From contig NZ_JAFMYU010000001.1 of assembly GCF_017353255.1 (NCBI RefSeq), positions 62,001 to 126,000 on the forward strand: a DNA stretch of 64,000 nt, in the 5' to 3' direction. Below the pieces are notes generated by a model. That model worked only from the letters and a program-made list of their open reading frames with translations, ran no database searches and had not been told where the DNA came from. A program made the translations under genes and the position numbers. This stretch comes from Fibrella aquatilis. GTDB lineage: Bacteria; Bacteroidota; Bacteroidia; Cytophagales; Spirosomataceae. Each line of letters opens with the position of its first letter. Position 1 is the first letter of the stretch. Positions 1 to 8,695 of the stretch are shown piece after piece.

Positions 1-1
1 C

Positions 2-373
2 GTGCTGAAAATGAGTTCGGCAGGGGCCGTTACGGTGCGGGCGTTTCAGGATGGGAATGCCCAGACGTTCGCTGCCACACCCGTAGACCGCAGCATCGAC
101 GTGCAGCAGCTACTGGCCACCGAACCCGCCTGGCTTGGCGACGTACGCCTGTTTCCCAACCCCACCCGCAGCCGTCTCACGGTGGAATTGCCCACGGGTG
201 TCGCCTGGCAAACCGCCGACCTGATCAGCACCGCCGGGGCCGTGGTGCAGCAGCATACCAACGCCGTGCAAAAACCGCTGGAATTAGACGTAAGTGCCTT
301 GCCAACAGGATTATACGTGATCACGATTGACACCGACAAAGGCCGCATCCAGCGCAAAGTAGTGCGCGAGTAA
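2..373 (+). CDS. C-terminal part of a secreted protein with T9SS type A sorting domain (5' partial)
   Basis: The reading frame is open from the left edge, so only the last 123 residues are visible and the true start lies outside the window. The last 80 residues form a typical T9SS type A sorting domain: an LFPNPT motif at about residue 50, then short beta strands with the ALPTGLYVI signature near residue 100 and a basic tail ending KVVRE. Such domains direct export through the type IX system in Bacteroidota and are removed at the cell surface. Nothing can be said about the function of the missing N-terminal part. It converges on the M56 gene across a repeat-rich gap. Confidence 0.85.
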   Translation: MLKMSSAGAVTVRAFQDGNAQTFAATPVDRSIDVQQLLATEPAWLGDVRLFPNPTRSRLTVELPTGVAWQTADLISTAGAVVQQHTNAVQKPLELDVSALPTGLYVITIDTDKGRIQRKVVRE

Positions 374-438
374 ATTCGTTCGGTGCTGTTTTCTAATAAT
401 GGTTCTTGATGGTTGCCCCAGTTTCGCAACGTACACCT

Positions 439-721
439 GTAGGGGCGGCCCATCGTGGCCGCCCGCCGCGCGACAGCAATGCGCTGATTACCAACCATGT
501 GCGAGTAACACGCTTCTAAGGGGTCGAGCAAAAGTTTAGCGGATTCTTGAACGCATCGATGCCATCACTCAAAGTGATGGCATCGCTAGATTTCGCTAGA
601 TTCTCGCCTGACCACTAGTAATTAGTGCATTGATTACACACTAAGGGCGGCCACTGCGTGTCCGAGAGCGGGCGGCCACTATCGTGTCCGAAAGCGGGCG
701 GCCACGATGGGCCGCCCCTAC
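439..721. repeat. Perfect 28-bp inverted repeat enclosing tandem repeats
   Basis: Positions 439-466 and 694-721 are exact reverse complements. The right arm overlaps the stop codon of the M56 gene. Between them lie a small hairpin (558-584) and two and a half tandem units that start ggcggccact (646-670, 671-696 and a partial copy 697-710). No gene is seen in this 344-base convergent gap. The position at a stop codon matches the heptad-armed hairpins elsewhere in the window, but clear 7-bp periodicity is lacking here. Confidence 0.85.
558..584. repeat. Short perfect hairpin, GATGCCATC family
   Basis: Twelve-base arms GATGCCATCACT and AGTGATGGCATC are separated by 3 bases. A second hairpin with the same stem and one compensatory base-pair change lies at 58081-58115. 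Confidence 0.8.
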
Positions 722-2706
722 TGCTTCTTCTTTGTGAAAATCTCCACCACGCCATACTGCGCTTCATCGTCGTATTCTTTGTATTTGTCGCGGGCGTAAC
801 TGTCTTTCAGTACGTTAATAGATTGAATTGAATTAGGCTCAAGTGCCGACATCATGGCTTTGTCAGCTTTTTTGCCATTAATAAAAAATAATGGTTCGCG
901 GCCATCGGTTAGAGCAAGTCCACTGCTTGGGAATGAGAAGCCAACACCTTCCATGCGTAGAAACCGGGTGGGTTCGTGACCAGTAACCGTGTCACGGAGA
1001 AAGGCGAGAGTCCGTGGAATGTTTTCTGCATCTGGCGTTTTTTCACTTTTCGGCACATATCCAGTCTTCTTTTTCTCGGTGACTTGAAAATCAATCGGCA
1101 GCGTATACCGTACCGTTACGGGACGTCCGCTTTGCTGACCGGGAATCCACTTTGGCATGGCTTTCACCAGCCGAACAGCCTCGGCATCGCAGCCGAAGCC
1201 AAGGCCTTTCAGAATTTGGACACTGCCAATAGAGCCATCGGTATTGACATCGAACTGAACGAATACCTTGCCCGATACGGCGGCTCGTCGGGCTGCTTCG
1301 GGGTATTGGAGATTGTCATTTACATAGTTGAACAGCCCCTGCATTCCGCCTGGAAACTGGGGTTGCTGCTCTACAGTGGTAAACACCTCGCCATCGTTAC
1401 TGATGGGGGCCGTAGCTGTGCTGGGGGTCGTGGCTACGGGCATCGAGGTGGCGTCGAGAGTAGTGCTTTCGAGGGCAATTAACAAGACTACCTGCTCCAA
1501 CTTGGCACTGATGGACTGTTCCTGAGATTTAAAACCAACGAAGCTGACCATCAGTACCACGCCTTCTTTGTTTGGCAACGCTAGCTTGAAATTACCTGCT
1601 GCGTCGGTGGTGGTGCCTCGTGTACCATTTTTGACCACAATGTTGGCTCCGGGTAGTGGCTTGCGCGTGGCCCGGTCAATGACCCGCCCTTCTACCAGCA
1701 TCGTATCGGGTACAACCTTTGCGGTGGCCACAGCCGGTGCGTTTTCAGAGGGCATTGTTGTCGCAAAGGCTGCTTCAGTAGTTAGTTTGGGAGCCGATTC
1801 GGGCCGGGTGGTCATAGCCAGCAGGGCGGTGGCGAGGGGCACAATGAGCGCGTATTTCCAGAGCGCCCGGCGAGAGGTGTGTTGTTGGTAAAGCATCTGT
1901 ATACGTTGTTTTAAGGTTGGCGATTCGGGCTGCGACGGACCAAACGTGTGCGCCAGGCCGTCGGTGGGGGCAAGGTGAAACGCGTAGTCTACCAGGAAAC
2001 GGGCGTAGGCGTCGCGGTCGGTAGTGGTGGTCAGCGCGTCGCGGTCGGCGAGGTACTCGTGCACTTGCCGGATAGCCCTCCGGTAGCCAAAAAGGGCCGG
2101 ATTGGGCCAGCAGAGGGCCTGTAGCACTTCCAGCAGCAGCACGTCCAGACTGTGCCATTGCCGGATATGCACCAGCTCATGCAGCCGGACGGCCTCGGTT
2201 TGGGCATCGTCGGGGTTGAGAACCAGGTACCGGAAAAACGAGAACGTGGGCGTTCGGTCGTCGGTGGGGCGTACGAGTGTGTAGTGGGGCAGCACCTGCG
2301 CGGGCCACTGTCGGATGAGCCGCAGCAACGCCCCCGTGCGCCAGGCCGTGCGTAGGAGCAGACCCGCCGCCACGACCACCGCCAGCCAGAGCGCCAGCAC
2401 GGGCCAGTCGGGCAGGAGGGGGGCCTCCGGGGCGACCACCACGGCCATTACGCTGCCCATGTCTACCCCGACGGTGGCCACCACCGGCTCATCGTCGGCC
2501 CAGGGCCAGGTCCAGGCTAACCCCGGAATATTTACCAATGGCAGCGATAACGCCACCATTACTGAGGCCAGCAGGTAAACCCGGTTGAGGGTCAGGAATG
2601 TATGCCGCCGGAGTAAGAGCCAATAGAAGCCATAGAACAGGGCCAGATAACCGTTGGCCTTGCACCAGTAAAGCAGCAGGGGCGAATCGGACAGTGCCGC
2701 GATCAT
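718..2706 (-). CDS. M56 (BlaR1-type) metallopeptidase fused to CarboxypepD_reg, TonB C-terminal and plug-like domains
   Basis: This 662-residue inner-membrane protein begins with several membrane helices (about residues 10-33, 45-60 and 103-118). The M56 zinc protease motif HELVH is at residues 176-180, and HEYLAD near 216 supplies the likely third zinc ligand. A further helix is near 284-298. Outside follow a carboxypeptidase-regulatory-like beta domain (about 336-410), a TonB C-terminal domain with the FPGG start (about 455-545), and a tail resembling the end of a TonB-receptor plug (INVLKDSY, VVEIFTKK). It overlaps the upstream blaI-like gene by 4 bp and is surely co-transcribed with it. 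By family analogy it senses an envelope signal and cleaves the repressor. The signal is unknown. Confidence 0.85.
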   Translation of the reverse strand: MIAALSDSPLLLYWCKANGYLALFYGFYWLLLRRHTFLTLNRVYLLASVMVALSLPLVNIPGLAWTWPWADDEPVVATVGVDMGSVMAVVVAPEAPLLPDWPVLALWLAVVVAAGLLLRTAWRTGALLRLIRQWPAQVLPHYTLVRPTDDRTPTFSFFRYLVLNPDDAQTEAVRLHELVHIRQWHSLDVLLLEVLQALCWPNPALFGYRRAIRQVHEYLADRDALTTTTDRDAYARFLVDYAFHLAPTDGLAHTFGPSQPESPTLKQRIQMLYQQHTSRRALWKYALIVPLATALLAMTTRPESAPKLTTEAAFATTMPSENAPAVATAKVVPDTMLVEGRVIDRATRKPLPGANIVVKNGTRGTTTDAAGNFKLALPNKEGVVLMVSFVGFKSQEQSISAKLEQVVLLIALESTTLDATSMPVATTPSTATAPISNDGEVFTTVEQQPQFPGGMQGLFNYVNDNLQYPEAARRAAVSGKVFVQFDVNTDGSIGSVQILKGLGFGCDAEAVRLVKAMPKWIPGQQSGRPVTVRYTLPIDFQVTEKKKTGYVPKSEKTPDAENIPRTLAFLRDTVTGHEPTRFLRMEGVGFSFPSSGLALTDGREPLFFINGKKADKAMMSALEPNSIQSINVLKDSYARDKYKEYDDEAQYGVVEIFTKKKQ

Positions 2707-3080
2707 GGTTTTTGCCGGTTGAGGAGGTCGATGATCTCATCGGCTTCGTTGAGGCTCACGTTGCGTTCTTTCACAAAAAACGACACCAGTTTTTGCAGAG
2801 ACCCGTCGAAATAATTGGTCATCAACTGCTCGGTCTGGAACCGGCGGTATTCATCTTCCGAAATCAGCGGGTAGTATTCGTGGGTTTTGCCATAGGCCGT
2901 GTAGCCCACCACGCCTTTCTTCTCCAGAATGCGAATAATGGTCGATACGGTGTTATAGGCCGGTTTTTCGCCCGTCGAATCCAGAGCGGGTAATTCGGCG
3001 AGTACGTCTTTGACGAAGCCTTTTTTTAGCCGCCAGAGTACACGCATGATGTCTTCTTCGGCATTGGTTAATTCGCGCAT
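2703..3080 (-). CDS. BlaI/MecI/CopY-family transcriptional repressor
   Basis: The 125-residue length and sequence fit the Penicillinase_R family. The N-terminal winged helix begins with LTNAEEDIMRVLW and continues through the AYNTVSTIIRILEKKG recognition region (about residues 40-58), followed by the dimerisation helices (TNYFDGSLQKLVSFF). In this family the repressor binds dyads in its own promoter and is cleaved when the partner M56 protease is activated. Its stop overlaps the start of the M56 gene (2703-2706), the usual translational coupling. A row of TTAGT/ACTAA half-sites lies directly upstream. Confidence 0.9.
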   Translation of the reverse strand: MRELTNAEEDIMRVLWRLKKGFVKDVLAELPALDSTGEKPAYNTVSTIIRILEKKGVVGYTAYGKTHEYYPLISEDEYRRFQTEQLMTNYFDGSLQKLVSFFVKERNVSLNEADEIIDLLNRQKP

Positions 3081-3110
3081 AGGTTGGTCTGTTGGTGTAG
3101 TAAACGAATT

Positions 3111-3139
3111 TAGTACTATTATGTTAGTTGAAAAACTAA
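3111..3139. promoter_or_regulatory. Probable BlaI-type operator dyads upstream of the repressor gene
   Basis: TAGTACTA at 3111-3118 is self-complementary. At 3124-3139, TTAGTT and AACTAA form a dyad with a 4-base spacer. Both are built from TTAGT/ACTAA half-sites and lie 30-60 bases upstream of the blaI-like start codon, where an autoregulatory operator is expected. The role is inferred from position and symmetry. Confidence 0.5.
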
Positions 3140-3232
3140 TTATCTAGTTATTGCGCAGATTCTATTTAACGGCAATGCAGTCTGGGTAATGGCTATCTTA
3201 CTTTACAGTTAGGTACTTTCCGCCATGCCACT

Positions 3233-3868
3233 ATGCCCATCCGTATCTTGCTGGTCGATGACCACCGTATCATTCTGGACAGCCTGTCGATGCTGCTATC
3301 ATCTATCGATGGGGTAGAGGTGGTGGCCAAACTGAGCGACAGCCGTGAAGTAATTCCTTTTATGACCACCACCCCCGTCGACGTGCTGATATCTGACCTC
3401 ACCATGCCCTACCTCGACGGGGTGCAGCTCACGGTACTGGTGCGGCAGGCGTTTCCGAACATACCTGTACTGCTGCTGACGGTGTCGGACGAGGTCTCGC
3501 TTATTCGCGATGCCTACCGGGCGGGCATTGGCGGCTACGTCCTGAAAAAAGCCGACAAGTCGGAACTGGAGCGGGCATTGCGCACGGTGATCCGGGGCGA
3601 ACGCTATTTCGACGAAGCCGTACTTCACGACCTGCTTTCGCCTGCTACACAACAGTCTGACAATCAGATTGATCCGGTGCGACTGACTGAGCGCGAACTA
3701 GACGTGATTCGGCTTATTGCGCAGGAATATTCCACCACCCAAATTGCCGAACGGCTATTTATCAGCGCCGGTACAGTAGAGACCCACCGCCACAACATCA
3801 TGCGTAAACTGGGTATACGCAACATGGTGGGTATCCTAAAATACGCCCTCCGGTATCAGTTGATTTAG
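3233..3868 (+). CDS. LuxR/NarL-type response regulator
   Basis: The 211-residue protein has an N-terminal receiver domain (LVDDHR acidic pocket at residues 6-11, phospho-acceptor Asp in LISDLTMP near 55, conserved Lys in YVLKKADK near 104). The C-terminal GerE helix-turn-helix begins LTERELDVIRLIA and has the TVETHRHNIMRKL recognition helix. Phosphorylation should promote DNA binding at target promoters. The gene converges on a TPR-containing sensor kinase (3963-5813), its likely partner although they are on opposite strands. Start ATG at 3233; an upstream ATG at 3225 is out of frame. Confidence 0.9.
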   Translation: MPIRILLVDDHRIILDSLSMLLSSIDGVEVVAKLSDSREVIPFMTTTPVDVLISDLTMPYLDGVQLTVLVRQAFPNIPVLLLTVSDEVSLIRDAYRAGIGGYVLKKADKSELERALRTVIRGERYFDEAVLHDLLSPATQQSDNQIDPVRLTERELDVIRLIAQEYSTTQIAERLFISAGTVETHRHNIMRKLGIRNMVGILKYALRYQLI

Positions 3869-3870
3869 TA

Positions 3871-3966
3871 GTGTAGGCGGTTGGTAGTTGCTTCGCGCTC
3901 TGAAGACAAGGCGACAGCCATCTAGAGCGCGAAGCAACCACCAACCGCCAACTACAAACCCCCTAC
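3871..3966. repeat. Heptad-armed inverted repeat (H1) between convergent genes
   Basis: Arms 3876-3901 and 3924-3949 pair over 26 bases with one mismatch. The stem is made of 7-bp words of the form GGnnGTT (GGCGGTT, GGTAGTT, GGTGGTT) and closes on GCTTCGCGCTCT. The right arm carries two further heptads (TGTAGTT and GGGGGTT, reading the complement) and runs into the stop codon of the sensor kinase. It may act as a bidirectional terminator. Confidence 0.85.
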
Positions 3967-5813
3967 ACCACCCCCTTCGGAACGGTGAGCCTAATCTGCG
4001 TACCCTCATTGGGGCGGCTGGTGACGGCCCACACACCACCCAGCGATTGCACCCGACTGTCGATGTTTTGCAGCCCCATGCCTTCCGAGGGCTGGTCCGG
4101 GTTGAAGCCCAGGCCATCGTCGCTCACGGTGAGCACCAGCGTGGTATCGGTTTGGCTGAGGCTGATCCAGACGTGGCTGGCGCGGGCATGGCGAAGCACG
4201 TTGTTGGTCAGTTCGAGTACGATGCTGTAAACCTGAAATTTGATGGGGTCGGTAAGGTTGGCGGTGGTGTCGTCGGCCACAAGCTGGAACCGGATGGGGC
4301 CACGTTGGTTGAGCTGGCCAACCAGCTTTTGCAGCACCATATGCAGCGATTGGGTGGCCAGGTTGTGCGGCAACATCCCGTGCGAAATCAACCGGATATC
4401 GTCATAGAGTTCATTGACCATGGCCAGCACTTCGGCGTAGTTCACCTGGTCGCGCTGGGGCCACCGGCCTGTGGGTACGGCCTGTAAACGCCAGCGAATG
4501 GGCGCCACCTTGGTGTTAAGGCTGTCGTGGAGTTCGGTGGCCACGCGCTTGCGTTCCTGCGTTTGCCCCGTCATGAGGGCCGTGCGGGTGGCCTCGTGGC
4601 TAGCCAGCAAGAGCCGATTGGCCCGGCGCAGTCGTTGGTTACCGTAGATCACCAGCCCACCAATTAGCCCGCCAATACCCAGTAATATCCAGAGCGAATT
4701 ACGCACTCGCTGGGCTGATGCCTGTTCTAATTGACTAATTTTTAGTTGGTTATTTTGGGCATTGTATTTCGTCTGTAATTCGTTGAACTGCTTCTGAACG
4801 GCTACCCGGCTCAGGCTGTCTTCGTGGCGGTGGAATTGGTTCAGCAATGTATAGGCGGTGCGGTCGTTGCCCACCAGGTGGTTATAGCGCGCCAGTGCCC
4901 CCTCGGCGCGGCTGATCATTTCGGGCCAGCCGGAAAGCTGAGCGTAGTGCAGGGCGGTGTCAGCATAGGCCACGGCCTGCGGGTATTGGTGCCGCGACGC
5001 GCTGATGTCGGCCAGGTCGGCATGAACGGCAAAGGGCACGATGCGGTCGTTGACCAGGCGGGATATAGTCAGCGCCTGTTGACGGTAGGTGCTGGCCCGT
5101 AGCGTATCGCCGAGGTACAGGTAGCAGGCTGCCAGCATATGCGGGTTATCGGCTTTCAGGCGGGGGCTGGTGGCGCGGGGCAGCAGCCTTTCCACAGCCA
5201 GGTAATAGCCAAGGGCTTTTTTATAGTTACGGATGCCCCATTTTTCGTAGAAATTATAGTCGCCATAGAAATCCAGTATCCAGCATATATTGTTGGTATT
5301 CAGTGATTTAGTGGCAAGTGGTCGGGCTTTTTCGAGCCAGCGAATGCAGGCGGGGGTTTGGTTCGTATTGTTGAGCACAAAGGCAATCAGGATGTAGGTG
5401 TAGGTCAGTTCGTAGGTGTCGCCGCCTGCTTTTTCCAGCAGCGTGGCTGCCCGCATGTAAGCCGCCAGGGCAGGTTGGTAGCGCCCGCTGGCATCGTAAC
5501 TTTTACCCGTAGCCCGCCACAGTAGACCCTCGCCTTTGGCCCACGGCAGGCGCAATAGCAGTTGCCGCAGACTGTCGAGGTAGGCCGCGGCGCGGGGGTC
5601 GCGCAGGTTGCAGAGCCGTTCGGTAACCAGGCTGGTCGTGAGCCAGAGGGTGGTGTCGCGCCCCACCGATGCGGGCTGTTGCCGCAGGCCCGTCAGTTTG
5701 GCTAGCAGCGTGTCGATGATCGGATTAGGCGCGGGGTTGATTGAATTGGGTCCATGTTGTGCCCACACATGGCCGAGGCTCAACCAGCTGATTAGAAGCA
5801 GGCGTAGATGCAT
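3963..5813 (-). CDS. TPR-containing sensor histidine kinase (HisKA_3/HATPase)
   Basis: From the ATG at 5813 the protein has 616 residues: a signal peptide (ending near HVWAQ), about 300 residues of TPR-like helices, a coiled region, one membrane helix (about 367-387), a HisKA_3 dimerisation motif TELHDSLN with the phosphorylated His near residue 426, and a HATPase_c domain with DDGLGFNP and a GLQNI box. A longer frame to 5840 would need a TTG start and would spoil the signal peptide. This architecture is common in Bacteroidota two-component pairs that work with LuxR-type regulators. The convergent regulator at 3233-3868 is the likely partner. Confidence 0.88.
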   Translation of the reverse strand: MHLRLLLISWLSLGHVWAQHGPNSINPAPNPIIDTLLAKLTGLRQQPASVGRDTTLWLTTSLVTERLCNLRDPRAAAYLDSLRQLLLRLPWAKGEGLLWRATGKSYDASGRYQPALAAYMRAATLLEKAGGDTYELTYTYILIAFVLNNTNQTPACIRWLEKARPLATKSLNTNNICWILDFYGDYNFYEKWGIRNYKKALGYYLAVERLLPRATSPRLKADNPHMLAACYLYLGDTLRASTYRQQALTISRLVNDRIVPFAVHADLADISASRHQYPQAVAYADTALHYAQLSGWPEMISRAEGALARYNHLVGNDRTAYTLLNQFHRHEDSLSRVAVQKQFNELQTKYNAQNNQLKISQLEQASAQRVRNSLWILLGIGGLIGGLVIYGNQRLRRANRLLLASHEATRTALMTGQTQERKRVATELHDSLNTKVAPIRWRLQAVPTGRWPQRDQVNYAEVLAMVNELYDDIRLISHGMLPHNLATQSLHMVLQKLVGQLNQRGPIRFQLVADDTTANLTDPIKFQVYSIVLELTNNVLRHARASHVWISLSQTDTTLVLTVSDDGLGFNPDQPSEGMGLQNIDSRVQSLGGVWAVTSRPNEGTQIRLTVPKGVV

Positions 5814-5843
5814 GGTGTAGCGTACGTAGGTTTTGATCAAACT

Positions 5844-5900
5844 AACGGCGTTTTTGCCGTTCCCTCAAGTGCGGCGGGGCAATTTATAGGTTTTCCTATA
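5844..5900. repeat. Two short hairpins in the divergent region upstream of the kinase
   Basis: AACGGC (5844-5849) pairs with GCCGTT (5856-5861). TATAGG (5885-5890) pairs with CCTATA (5895-5900). They lie in the 193-base gap between the divergent kinase and FHA-protease genes. No clear TAnnTTTG promoter was found in this gap. Confidence 0.5.
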
Positions 5901-6006
5901 GGCAGATTACAGGCGTTCATGGATTGTTGCAGTAGGCTGAGGGTCAGATGTTTGCATTGGCTAACATACGTACTAACCCTCAGTCTTATTCCCCACGTCA
6001 CACTAC

Positions 6007-7698
6007 ATGAGCAACGCCTTCCAAACCATCCGCATCCGGCACGTCGACGGGGCAAAAATTAATCAGACCGACGAGTTCGACGCCAACCGGGTTGAACTAA
6101 CCATTGGTCGAGATACGGGCAGCGACATCCGGTTCGACCCCGACCAGGACCTGAGCGTGAGCCGCCAACACGGCCGCATTTTGCTGCCCGCCCGCCCCGG
6201 CGAGCCGTTCAGGCTGGTCGACAATAGCAAAAATGGGTTGTTTATCAACGGGTTGCGCATCACCGATTCGGCCCCGTTGCAACCAGGCGATATGGTGCAG
6301 GTGGGTGCCAATGGTCCCCGCTTTGTGCTCGACGTATTCCCCGAAATCACACAGGGGCCTCCCGCCACCCGGCTGGTGGGCATGGAACAAGCCACCAAAG
6401 AAGTACGTATGAACGAGGTGCCGCAACTGGTACAGGTCGATACCCTGCCGAAAGTGGGCATTGGCCGCGACACCTTCGAGCGGGCCATCGGGTCGGAACG
6501 CAAGCAGTCGAACAAGCGGCTGGGTGCGGTGCTGTTGGGCCTGCTGCTGGTGGTGGGCGCGGGTGGCTACGCGATCTGGCAGCACCAGAAAAAAACCGCC
6601 GACGAACTGGTAGGTAGCCGTGATTCGCTCAACGCGGTGCTGAATAAAGAGATCGTGGGCCTGCGGGGTAACCTGACAAAACTGGAGGAGAAAGCCAAAA
6701 ACCAACCCCTGGCCGACAACGAGGTGGGCGCCCTGGTAATGGACAAAGTGGTGCAGATCGAGATGAGCTGGTCATTGTTCGATGCCCGCACCGGCGAACC
6801 CCTCTGGCACCTGTGGGTCCCTATCGACACGGTGGGTACCTACGCCCCGGCCTTCATTCGCCGTCAGGATGGTAACCTGGATGCGTACCTGTTCAAAGCC
6901 AAGAGCAACTTGCCGGGCCTGCCCGTGACTGAGGCGGGCAGTGGCACCGGGTTTATGGTGAGCAAAGACGGGCTGCTGCTCACCAACCGCCACGTGGCTG
7001 CAGGCTGGGACACGCGCTACAACTTTCCCAGCGTTGGCGGGCGTTTTTTGGGCGTTTTGGTGGAAATGGACCAGAAAGGGCAACTCGCTAAAAAAGGCTT
7101 CATCGACCAGCCTGTATCCTGGATACCCTCTGAAACACAGCTGGTTGATGGGCAGCCGGGACAGGTGAGTGGCCGCAACAGCTACATGAACGTGGTGTTT
7201 CCCGGCAGCACCAACCGCCGCGCGGCCACGTTGGTGTCGCCCTCGCAGATTCACGACGTAGCCCTGGTGAAAGTGGCTCTGGCGCAGCCGGTTGAGCCGG
7301 TAGCTACCCTCGATAATTACAATACCGTGCCCAAAGGCGAGTCGGTGGTGTGCATTGGCTACCCCGGCGTATCGCCGGAGATTTATTCGGTGCGAAAGTC
7401 GAACGACAATTTCAAGCGGGCGGCAACCCCCACCACCGTGGCCAACCCCACCATGACGTCGGGCACAATAACGAACCTGATCAAAAGCTCGACCGAGTTC
7501 GACAACAAGCAGACCATGGGCGACTACCTGCAGCTGAGCATCAACGCCACCGGGCCGGGCAACAGCGGCGGGCCGTTGCTGAACCGCAAGGGCGAGGTCA
7601 TCGGCATCTTCACCATGTCGCGTACCGGCTCGGCAGGCGAACTGGTCACCTTCGCTATCCCCATTAAATACGGCCTGGAGCTGCTGACGAAAAACTGA
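6007..7698 (+). CDS. FHA domain - transmembrane - trypsin-like serine protease
   Basis: In this 563-residue protein an FHA domain occupies about residues 28-112, with canonical phosphothreonine-binding features: GRDTGSD at 34-40, SRQH at 52-55, and DNSKNGLFING to 82. A linker containing PATRLVG (119-125) leads to one membrane helix (171-191) and a short coiled region. A DegP/trypsin-like protease domain follows, with a visible catalytic triad: His329 (TNRHVAAG), Asp417 (HDVAL) and Ser520 (GPGNSGGP). The predicted topology puts FHA in the cytoplasm and the protease in the periplasm, so a kinase signal could be passed across the membrane. It is the first gene of an operon with a PP2C phosphatase and a Ser/Thr kinase. 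The substrate is unknown. Confidence 0.9.
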   Translation: MSNAFQTIRIRHVDGAKINQTDEFDANRVELTIGRDTGSDIRFDPDQDLSVSRQHGRILLPARPGEPFRLVDNSKNGLFINGLRITDSAPLQPGDMVQVGANGPRFVLDVFPEITQGPPATRLVGMEQATKEVRMNEVPQLVQVDTLPKVGIGRDTFERAIGSERKQSNKRLGAVLLGLLLVVGAGGYAIWQHQKKTADELVGSRDSLNAVLNKEIVGLRGNLTKLEEKAKNQPLADNEVGALVMDKVVQIEMSWSLFDARTGEPLWHLWVPIDTVGTYAPAFIRRQDGNLDAYLFKAKSNLPGLPVTEAGSGTGFMVSKDGLLLTNRHVAAGWDTRYNFPSVGGRFLGVLVEMDQKGQLAKKGFIDQPVSWIPSETQLVDGQPGQVSGRNSYMNVVFPGSTNRRAATLVSPSQIHDVALVKVALAQPVEPVATLDNYNTVPKGESVVCIGYPGVSPEIYSVRKSNDNFKRAATPTTVANPTMTSGTITNLIKSSTEFDNKQTMGDYLQLSINATGPGNSGGPLLNRKGEVIGIFTMSRTGSAGELVTFAIPIKYGLELLTKN

Positions 7699-7831
7699 TT
7701 TGGGATTTGGGATTTCGGATTGGGCTGACGCCGGTCCGCCGGTGCGGTCAGCTATGTCAGAGCACGCTAACCGCACCGGCGGACCGGCGTCAGCCCAATC
7801 CGAAATCCCAAATCCGCAATCCAAAATCCCC
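7699..7831. repeat. Heptad-armed inverted repeat (H2) between FHA-protease and PP2C genes
   Basis: Arms 7704-7748 and 7770-7814 are perfect 45-base reverse complements. The outer stem uses heptads TGGGATT and TCGGATT; the inner stem holds GCTGACGC followed by CGGTCCGCCGGTGCGGT. The right side has two extra heptads (TTGGATT and GCGGATT in complement) ending at the PP2C start codon. The element starts directly after the protease stop codon, inside the operon. A TTG-initiated frame through it is an artefact of the repeat. Confidence 0.9.
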
Positions 7832-8695
7832 ATGTCTTTCTGGAGCTTCTTTCGACCAAAACCCATGCCTGATGAGGAGCCAATGGCCTCGGTGGGGGAT
7901 GCCGATTTGCGGGCGGTGGTGCTGAGCGACGTGGGCTGCGTGCGGACCAACAACGAAGACGCCGCCCGGTTTATCCGCCCTACCGACGCCGACCTCCGCA
8001 CCCGCCGTGGGTACCTGGCCATTGTGGCCGACGGCATGGGTGGTCATGCGGCCGGTGAGGTGGCTTCGGCGCTGGCCGTAGAGGTGGTGGCCAAGACCTA
8101 CTATGAACAAAACGAAGCCCCCGACGATGCCCTCCACAAGGCGTTGTACAAGGCGAATCAGGCTATCTGGCAGGCGGCGTCGCAACGGTCGGCGCACCGC
8201 AACATGGGCACCACGTGTACCGCCGTGGCCCTCATCGACGACCGGTTCTGGCTGGCCCACGTGGGCGACAGCCGGTTGTACCACCTGAAAAACGGCGAGG
8301 CCATTGCCCTCACCGTCGACCATACGCAGGTACGGCAACTGCTTGATCAGCAAGTGATTACTGCTGAAGAAGCCCTGCGCCATCCCGACCGGAACGTGCT
8401 GACGCGGGCAATGGGTACCCACGCCACCGTCAGCATCGACCTGGCCGACAGTGTACACACGCTAGCCTACGGCGAACGGCTGCTGCTCTGTAGCGACGGC
8501 CTGTATGAATACATCTCGCCCGCCGAACTCGTCCGCTTTGGCATGGCTTCGACCCTCAGCGCCGATGCCCGCTACCTCATCGACCTGGCCAAGCTGCGGG
8601 GCGGGCACGACAACCTGACGGTAGTGCTGATCGAGCGCATGGACCGGCAACTGCTTGAGGCCAACCACCCCACAAAATCCATCGATACACCATGA
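7832..8695 (+). CDS. PP2C-family protein serine/threonine phosphatase
   Basis: This 287-residue cytoplasmic phosphatase is probably metal dependent. The conserved PP2C motifs are present in order: GCVRTNNEDA (first metal-binding Asp), VADGMGGHAAGE, GTTCTAVAL, HVGDSRLY, LLCSDGLYEYI and GGHDNLTVVLI. The ATG at 7832 is chosen because the frame upstream of it only translates the hairpin repeat. The stop overlaps the kinase start as ATGA (8692-8695), indicating coupled translation. It should reverse the phosphorylation carried out by the neighbouring kinase. Confidence 0.93.
   Translation: MSFWSFFRPKPMPDEEPMASVGDADLRAVVLSDVGCVRTNNEDAARFIRPTDADLRTRRGYLAIVADGMGGHAAGEVASALAVEVVAKTYYEQNEAPDDALHKALYKANQAIWQAASQRSAHRNMGTTCTAVALIDDRFWLAHVGDSRLYHLKNGEAIALTVDHTQVRQLLDQQVITAEEALRHPDRNVLTRAMGTHATVSIDLADSVHTLAYGERLLLCSDGLYEYISPAELVRFGMASTLSADARYLIDLAKLRGGHDNLTVVLIERMDRQLLEANHPTKSIDTP

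Noticed and set aside
7700-7831. A 44-residue N-terminal extension of the PP2C protein
   Set aside because: It would start at TTG and consist only of translated hairpin H2.
6772-8037. A 421-residue minus-strand open frame across the FHA-protease and PP2C genes
   Set aside because: It is antisense to two genes with clear domain motifs, runs through hairpin H2, and has no recognisable motif.
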